NCBI GenBank assembly: GCA_007644065.1
Contig: VJWN01000008.1
Coordinates: 1,242,411 to 1,306,410 of the forward strand
Reading direction: 5' to 3'
Length of the DNA: 64,000 nt
Source of the DNA: Margaritispora aquatica
Lineage: Eukaryota; Ascomycota; Leotiomycetes; Helotiales; Discinellaceae
Both the position numbers and the translations under genes were made by a program. Shown piece after piece: positions 57,046-64,000 of the stretch (its first letter is position 1; every line of letters starts with the position of its first letter). The notes below the pieces were generated by a model, which was given only the letters and a program-made list of their open reading frames with translations, made no database searches and was not told where the DNA came from.

Positions 57046-57986
57046 GGGTGGATTGTATGCTGAGTTTGGGGAGCCATGAAAGTGAGGGAATGAAAGGGAA
57101 ATTTCAAGTGAGGCTCAGTGTGGTGTTTGAGATGAGCCCATGTCGTGGGGTAAGGCTCGCATGCTGAGTTCGGGAGTCGGGAGTCACTTTGAAGAATGTG
57201 CCGTTTGGTAGGTTGTGTGTAACAGCTGGCTTCATCAAAACGAGGCTCTGGACGACAGGCCGAGTGTTCTGGATTTGAGTTGTCTATTGGTGGTGGTAGA
57301 AAGAACGTTATGCTGAGATGTCTGCCTTGCGGGCGTTGGCTTTGAGTCAGAAGAAAAGCGGCGTGGCGAAGTCTTGGAACTCAAACGTGTGAGAGTCCTT
57401 GATAGCTCTAACGTCCTTGTTTCTGGTGAATCTACACAGTTTACTTGATGAGGCAGTACGAGTGACTCTCGAGTACCAACGTGTCATATGAGTGCATCAT
57501 ACTATCATACTATCGTGGACAAAGAAGTTGTTGTCGTGGACGGATAACTGTTGTCAACTGCGCACTGCTGCTTTTAAGCGAGGAAGTCATATCGAACCAT
57601 ATTCCGGGGTTGGCTGGCACATAAGCAGGGCGATGCATGTACATTCTAGCCTCGATTCTTTCACCGAGTATAGTTGGTTCCTGATGGTGAGGCTCAAGGT
57701 ATCAGAGGAAGATAGTCTCAGACAGAAGTATTGGTCTAAGAGGAGATTCCCTGACGAACAATACTTGTTGCTGACATCATGAGACACAAGAGTGGTCACG
57801 GGGGATGATTTCAGATTCATCAACTTTCCTCATGATAGTAGCAGCGCTCAATATTTGTTCAACGAATTATTGTTGATTTTCTTTATTTACTCTTGATCTG
57901 TTCAAGGTTCAGTCTGTTTGCGCTATATACATATTAAACCCCCGTATGCCATTATATATCCCATCTAAAATCATTCAAACCCCAAT
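57046..57986. other. Intergenic, no gene seen
   Basis: 941 bp holding the promoter of the RBR gene and the 3' end of the deacetylase. Short imperfect repeats of CATACTATC lie near 57498-57516. No gene is seen. Confidence 0.5.
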
Positions 57987-59830
57987 CTAAAAACCACCTG
58001 CAGCATTGTTACAGCCCGAATTACCACACTTTAAACAATAAGTAGACAATTCCACACAGATAGTGCTCCACTTGGTACATGTGAAGGCTCCGAAAATGTT
58101 AGCAGCAAGGCATTTGGGCGACTCTAAATAGCACTCAGCTAATGCTGCAAGGCAGGTCGCCTTATCCTTGAAGGGGTCGATAGATCCACACCACTTGCCA
58201 TTGGTTAGTAGGCATGTTGCAGTGGTGGGTGCCGGAGCAGCTGCAGTCGTCGATGTCTTGGTGCTTGTAGTAGAAGTACTCTTAGTGCTTGTGGAAGAAC
58301 TCTTGCTGCTTGTTGGCGTAGAAGTAGATTTGGAAGTATTTATAGAGCTGGTCGAAGTGGGCTTATTGCTGGTTGATTGAGATGTGGTCTTGGTGCTTGA
58401 TGGTGATGTGGTCGGGATAGTCGAGCTTGATACTGCGAGCGTGTTGGAGCTGGTGGAAGTTTTTGAAGAAGTTGAAGACTTCGAGCTTGATGAAGATGAG
58501 GAGCCTGACGTGCCGCTGAGTGAGCGGTACCAATTAGTACGATCAGTGTCGCCGAGGCAGTCTCCAGCAGTGACACCCTTCAACCCTCTTGCCTTCATCA
58601 GATCGAAGAAATAGGAAGTCAAATTGGTCACAGATTGCTCGCCGATATCGTGTTGAATGGCGAGATAATCACTGGCACCGTTGGCTAGCTGTTGCTTGAC
58701 GACATCCTTGGACTTCTGGACTAGTAGTGGAGAAGGATTGAGATAATCCTGGGTGTCCAAGTCAAAGTAAACGCGGTGGTAACCGAGAGTTTGCATATCA
58801 GCCCAGCAGCCAGATGCTTGTGAACATTGGGAATAGGGTGGGCGCATGTAAGTTGGCCTGAGATTGAATTAGTCTCTTACGAAGAATTGCAAGAATGCTT
58901 CGGGATCTACTTACCACATGCCAATAATGTTGTTGAATGCCATCTCGTTCTTGACCATTTGAGAAATGCGAACAGCTGAGCTGCTGTCGGTGAGAGAATA
59001 ATGGGACCAAGTGTGAGACGCGACTTGATGACCTTCTGCAATCATTCTTTTGATCAAGTCTGGGTAAGGTGCAGTCGTATCGATAGCGCCCTTTCCATTG
59101 TTGTTTCCAGTCATGAAAAAAGTCGCTTGAAACCCATATTGCTTGAGAATATCGAGAAGTTGTGCCGTGTAGATGTATGGGCCATCATCGTACGTCAGTG
59201 CAACAACATTGCTTTGGACGCAGGAATATATATCATCGGTATAGGAGACGGGTCCTAAAAATGGTCTGGGAGCATTCGCGGTGGTTGGTCCAGCAGGCGT
59301 GAGATCAGAGTCGCATCGTCCGAATCCCACTAAGCAAGAACCAGGATCCGCACAATAATCGCTTGTCGTACCGCAATATCCTGACTGACTGCAGCATTGG
59401 CTATTTGAACATACTGCATTATTAAAGTTCGGACCGCATGTCTCGGTGGCAGCATCACCCCCATCGCATGTTCCGAACTTGCTCTGGCACCCATCACCAC
59501 AACTGGCAATATCGTTAGTAATGCATACAACAGAAGCAGAGGGGCTAATGAATTACTAGTCTATAAATTGTCAGCTTTGGCTCTTTCGTTGAATTTCGGT
59601 TCCGATTACATACCTGATGTACTGCCGCAGTAACCATATGTACTACAGCATCCACCGCTATTTGTAGCTGCATCGCAAGTGTAATTATTGTTTGCGCCAT
59701 TATACAGAGTACCGCAAGTGTTATCTGGACTGATTGTTCGCTTTGTATGAAAAGATTTGTGGCTAGGATGGGCAGAACTGGTGCCAGCAAGGACAAGGCC
59801 CAAGGCCAAAGTGATGAAGTTGGAATGCAT
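57987..59830 (-). CDS. Secreted chitin deacetylase-like enzyme with two CBM18
   Basis: A predicted polysaccharide (chitin) deacetylase of 573 residues. Exons 59610-59830, 58915-59544 and 57987-58857 close in phase. After the signal peptide (MHSNFITLALGLVLAGTSSA), CBM18 modules start at about 38 (TCGTLYNGANNNYTCD...CCSTYGYCG) and about 120 (TCGPNFNNAVCSNSQCCS...YCGTTSDYC); both bind chitin in known members. The NodB domain has TYDDGP (Asp193/194), HTWSH (His251/255) and RPPY (289-292), the metal and catalytic motifs of carbohydrate esterase family 4. A long Ser/Thr linker (about 400-490) leads to a C-terminal module with ten Cys (from ATCLLTNGKWCGS to CNNAAGGF) that I do not recognise. It may remodel fungal walls or hide chitin from hosts. 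Intron 1 has a weaker donor (GTAATC). Confidence 0.93.
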
Positions 59831-61293
59831 GTTTTGTTCCTGGGTGTGTTAAAGAAAAATAAAAAGCCAGTAAAGGAGAGGGTAATAGCGAGTGATCCTC
59901 TATCAAAAAAAGAAGTAAAATCGGAAGCGAGAGGCTTACCAGATGCCAAAAGAGTCGGCTGAGAGGTGAAGAATGGAAGTTATAGCAGGATAGGAGGAGT
60001 CTCTTGTTATAAGAGTCTCTAGCAACAGCGCCTTGGCCTCGAGATACGAAATTTATAACACCAAGAACACCTGAGGGACAAAGCTCATGCAACCCACCAC
60101 GGCCCATGAACTGCTAGACATTGAAGTAGCTTCATAGCGTGAAGGGCGAGTGTTCACTTGACTCTGCCAAGGCATTTCCTTCGTTCTTTGTCAAGATTCC
60201 CCACTGATGAATTTCTAGGCGACAAGTAGCACGATGCTCATCTCCATATTCGTCGCTTCTCAACAGACTAGTAAGCGTTCAGGCGGAAAGTACCTGCATC
60301 ATCGGATGAAGGTAACGATGCAACTACTCAAGCTCGTCAAGCTACGACATCAAATCTGAGTTGCGGATGTTCTAGTGGCATGTATGGCTGAAAATCTCAA
60401 GAGGCTTTTCCACTTCCGAAAGTCTGATCTCCCGCTTGGGTTGAAATTATCGACGCTCGGTCTGCTACTATTACTATTTTGGACGTTAGCGCTATGGTTC
60501 AAATTCCGAAAAGGGGTTTTGTGAACTTTAGCGAAAGAGCCGACGTTCGATAGTGGAACATTCAAGTAGATTCTTCAACCGACGTCCGTCATACACCTGT
60601 GAATCAACCGGAACTATAATTTGTGATTTTGACTCCAAGACTCGATGGTTTTTCAGCTGGTTGGTTGTAAAAATTAGTCGACAGCCATCAACTGATGGTT
60701 TTGCCGCAATACGGCGCCGTGAAGCTGTGTATATCATACAACTTTGCAACCGTGCATGAATACGAGAGTCATGAATCTGTGAGTCGCTTTTGAGGACGGT
60801 TGTGCGATGCACAACGCGCGGCTGATGTATTTTGTCTTAGCAATCCGCCCAAAAACGAATCGTGCGCTCGCAAAATGAAACAATCATCCATAATGTGCCA
60901 TCTGTTCTCGAGATGGCAGCTGTCAAAATTCGGAGTTTTCGGCAGGTCCGCGTTGTGGACGGGTGTTTACTCCGTAGGTTGCTGGTCGGATGAAGTATCA
61001 AAGTATCGAGATGGTTTTCATTGTGACAAATGAAATGGAAGTCGGCGTAATTCTAGGTTGAGATCAGTGGAGTGTAGCGCACGGCCAACTCCCATAGTCA
61101 CATGACCTTCGGGTGTCACCCGCACTCGACGGACACCACACGACTTCCAAGTAGAAGGTTGAAGCAAGCAAACACTCACTGCCTCTCCAACAGTTAACCG
61201 ATACATTCAAATTCTAGTCCATCTCATTGCCTTGCTTCGCGCTTCTACTTTAGCATATCATCGACTTAAAAGAACAGGTTTGTTAGCTACATT
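59831..61293. other. Intergenic, divergent promoters
   Basis: 1.5 kb between the chitin deacetylase (-) and F-box (+) genes. No supportable gene. Confidence 0.5.
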
Positions 61294-62737
61294 ATGACAA
61301 GCCTCTCCCTAGATAGGCTCCCAATCGAGATCCAGTTGGAGATATACCAGCACCTACCACCCTCAGTTCTTTCAATATTATCCGCTTGCTCGAAAGATGT
61401 AAACAATGTGACAGTGCCCCTACTCTACTCGAATGTCCGCAACCTCCACAGCCCCGAATCACAAGCATCGTTCTTTCTTGCGTTAGTGGCCAAACCATAT
61501 TTGATCCAGCTGGTGCAAAGCCTCGAATGCGAGGCACTATACTCTGGCGAGGACGTCACAATGCCGTATGGAACTCTAGATCTATCAACTGCAGGCTATC
61601 GAGATCGGTCTTGGATACGCGAGCAGTTGCCTAAAAGCCTGCGGGATGATAACTTTCGTGATGGATGGCTTACTGCTATGTTCTCCGCCAATAACTGGAA
61701 TGCTGTTTTCGCCTTCCAGTTATTTCTACTATCTAAAAATCTAACATACTTGCGAATATCAGATTTCGGGGTATGTTTTCAGAGTCCCTACCTAACAACA
61801 CTGGTGAAGCACCTGAGTCTATACCCTGAGTTGTGTCCTAAGTTGGTTGAGATTAAGCTCGAATGTGCTGGACGTCGGAAAGTGAACCACATGGAACATA
61901 TCATGCCATTCTTAAGACTCAAGTCGGCGACCATTTTAAATGTTCAAAGACTTTCTCCACCCAAGCTAAAAGGCCAGACTACAACCGGCCATCCGCCAAG
62001 CGAACAATTGTCTAATGCGGACGCCTTTACACATGTCAAACAAATGACACTGACCACTCTAGATCTAGGTCGTTCTTCACTTGACCTACTTCTTTCGAAA
62101 TTTACGAACCTTAACAGCTTCTCTTATACGCGCAAGTCAGGACGTCGAAGACGCGATGATGGGTTTAGCTTGCTATGTATTGCGAAAGCACTATTGAGTG
62201 CCAAGGCATCACTTCAAAGCCTTCACCTTGTCAGCGAGTGTGATATATTCAGCTTTTCGGATGTCTATGAAGAAACTGGATTCGACGATCTGCAATACGT
62301 CGGCTCCCTCGTCGAATTTGAGAACTTGACGTTTGTGTCCTACTTTCCTCTCACTGTCGTACACTCTACTATGAGCTAACTTTTCTTTCGCTAGGCATGT
62401 CGAAGCAGACGCTTGTGTTCTGATAGGGTGGGAAATCCACGAACGTGGGACCCCTAGTATCGGCAACCCTTATTGGCCCTATGCTCTTGAGGACATAGAT
62501 GCTTTCACGGCAAAGCTCCCTAGCTCTCTCGAGGAATTAGTCATCACCAAATGTCGTCTCCCAGTCCTCGATTGTCTCGCACTGCTTCTTCGGGAAGCCT
62601 CCACGCGGCTGCGGTCGTTAAAGTTGATAAGTTTAGTGTTCATATCTGACGACTCTAGAATTGCGGAGGAGTGGCCTCGCTGGCTGGAAGCTGCTGCAGG
62701 TCAAGGCATCACGCTGAAATTAGCATATACTTGGTGA
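61294..62737 (+). CDS. F-box protein
   Basis: Likely a substrate receptor of an SCF ubiquitin ligase, 461 residues. Exon 1 is 61294-62336 and exon 2 is 62395-62737; the intron donor GTCCTA is weak, but the downstream frame stays open over 114 codons, joins in phase and continues with ...FVHVEADACVLIGW. The N-terminal F-box is LDRLPIEIQLEIYQHLPPSV followed by ILSACSKDVNNVTVPLLYS. The rest has leucine-rich-repeat-like beta-alpha segments (LTYLRISDFG, MTLTTLDLG, SLEELVITKCRLP, TRLRSLKLISL). No other domain is seen. Targets are unknown. Reading only to the stop in frame at 62379 would truncate the last quarter. Confidence 0.88.
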
Positions 62738-64000
62738 GCATTGCGCTGATTGCGCACCAGATTCATTTTCGCTGATCCGAAGACAGTTGGGAAAACAAGC
62801 AGCGTTTAATCCAGGAAGAATTTCCGTGAGAGAGATAGCACAACTCAAACATAACGTGTTGTCAAAATCAAGTCTTGAGACACAGAGACCATTATGCAGC
62901 TTGATTTTGGATTCGTGAAAGATGAATCTCGCTTGCCTCACATTGCTATTGGGTATACGCCTAAGTCTAGCCGTGGATGGCTCTTATGGGAGACATGTAC
63001 TGGCCCTGGAAGCTTTACATGCTTGAGACTATGCCTGGCCACCAAATTCATCGCTTTACGAACCAGAGTCCAATGTCCTACCTCTCCACTTGCCCAAAAT
63101 GAGTCTGGTTCCGAATCTGGGCAGCCTTCGAAGTTGAGCTTGCTTCGTCACACTCAATTCGAGTTTGTCTTAGGAAAGCGCGAATACATGCAAACACTTT
63201 CAGAAAAGCGGTACATACCTAGCACCTTCTATTTGAGCTCGAATTTCGACTGCTTCTCATCCAGATGAGGCACCAACATGGAATCTCATTATCCTGAATT
63301 GATCTGACCAAACAAAGAAGGGGCTCAGCAAATGGCAGGCTGTTTGGGATCACGGAGGCAGGGTGCGTAGATGGTTTATATCAGAAAAACGCAATACTCT
63401 CACCTGGCTTGAATGAGGTACACTACTATGAGCAGGCAAGATTCCAGGTTTCTCCCCGGCAAGGCCACTCTCGCGTGGTCAACTCGAACATCATTGCTGG
63501 GGAAGTGAGCAATCGCTACCTATTCCACACCTCGCCCAAACGACAAACACATTATATCTACATGTTCAGCGAGATCTAGCAAAGAAACGCGACCAGGTGG
63601 AACCAGCCCGCCCCCTTTCTCAAACCAAAGGAGTGGAGATCCATACACCTCTATGTACAATCCCGTGAACGATTGTTGTTCGCGTAGCTCTTCCACCCTT
63701 CATCACGAGACCTAACAGACAACACGGCTGGCACCTCACCTATGAGTACCAATTCACCAACTACCTTAGGTAGCCATTCAAGCAATAGACCTTAAATACG
63801 ACCTAAACTAAAATAAATAAATTTTTCTATCATCTTATTACCTTACTCTTGCTCCACTTTCCCCTACCTAACCCTAAACCCTAAATCTACTCCATCCCAA
63901 CCACATCCAAGCCAACTAGAGAGATAAAAACAAACGTAAGATCTTACCATTAAAATTACACCACCTCTCCTCGATCTACCATGCAAAATCCCACTTCGCT
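62738..64000. other. 3' flank with telomere-like repeat, no gene seen
   Basis: No gene I can support in the last 1.26 kb. The open frame 62894-63268 is short and unrecognised. An inverted pair CTACCT-T-AGGTAG lies at 63761-63773. A CTAACCCTAAACCCTAAA run is at 63868-63885. Confidence 0.5.
63868..63885 (+). repeat. Short interstitial telomere-like repeat
   Basis: CTAACCCTAAACCCTAAA contains one CCCTAA and two CCCTAAA units. Fungal telomeres are commonly (TTAGGG)n; CCCTAAA is the plant-type variant. Three units are too few to call a telomere. Confidence 0.5.

Noticed and set aside
58168..58614. Val/Leu/Glu-rich plus-strand frames
   Set aside because: Antisense of the Ser/Thr linker of the chitin deacetylase.
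62894..63268. 124-codon frame after the F-box gene
   Set aside because: No family resemblance and no splice or promoter evidence; may be the 3' region of the F-box gene.
63868..63885. Chromosome end
   Set aside because: Only three telomere-like units, followed by more than 100 bp of non-repeat sequence; not a telomere.

Overview
This window is nuclear DNA from a filamentous ascomycete (Pezizomycotina; a Leotiomycetes-like fungus would fit, but genus and class cannot be fixed from sequence alone). The evidence is short introns (about 48-65 nt) with GTAAGT/GTATGT donors and CTAAC branch sites, monocistronic genes on both strands, a Zn2Cys6 regulator, a hybrid histidine kinase, secreted carbohydrate-active enzymes with CBM1 or CBM18 modules, and orthologues of universally conserved genes. 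I found no tRNA, rRNA, CRISPR or intact transposon.

Layout. 1-1.66 kb: no gene. 1.67-5.41 kb (-): P-type ATPase of the Na+/K+ alpha-subunit type. 6.62-8.09 kb (-): tRNA isopentenyltransferase Mod5 with alternative starts. 8.53-11.35 kb (-): TBC-domain Rab GAP (Gyp7 type). 12.12-17.80 kb (-): a 17-exon hybrid histidine kinase (GAF, HisKA, HATPase, receiver). 19.21-20.38 kb (+): aldo/keto reductase, followed by a short Zn2Cys6 factor (20.80-21.87 kb, +). 23.35-25.05 kb (+): secreted CBM1-GH10 endoxylanase. 25.94-28.81 kb: divergent pair of mitochondrial ribosomal protein uS9m (-) and eEF1B-gamma (+). 30.73-33.05 kb: divergent pair of an FCP/NIF-type HAD protein (-) and RRP36 (+). 33.22-35.88 kb (-): ABC1/COQ8 atypical kinase. 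36.20-39.68 kb: divergent pair of splicing factor ESS-2/Bis1 (-) and protein phosphatase 5 (+). 40.02-40.54 kb (-): RNase P/MRP subunit Pop8. 41.20-42.18 kb (+): short-chain dehydrogenase. 43.15-43.92 kb (+): unrecognised protein with a three-fold internal repeat. 44.55-45.34 kb (-): secreted cupin. 47.78-48.36 kb (-): small Cys-rich putative zinc protein. 49.84-52.41 kb (+): alpha-actinin. 54.20-57.05 kb (-): RBR E3 ubiquitin ligase. 57.99-59.83 kb (-): secreted CBM18 chitin deacetylase-like enzyme. 61.29-62.74 kb (+): F-box protein.

The centre of the window (about 26-41 kb) is gene-dense and housekeeping: mitochondrial translation, cytosolic elongation, 18S rRNA maturation, splicing, RNase P, CoQ biosynthesis and a TPR phosphatase. 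The flanks carry environmental genes: xylanase, chitin deacetylase, cupin, sensor kinase and oxidoreductases. Gaps between genes are widest around the secreted-enzyme and cupin genes. I see no biosynthetic or defence cluster.

Gene models were built by reading splice sites by eye and checking that codon phase closes. The 17-exon kinase model closes in phase throughout. Several introns are multiples of three with no in-frame stop, so naive ORF reading keeps them as protein. The most unusual items are two microexons (27 and 24 nt) and a GC-AG intron in the histidine kinase, a 9-nt periodic repeat reading as a hydrophobic stretch in frame upstream of alpha-actinin, and the undescribed three-repeat protein.
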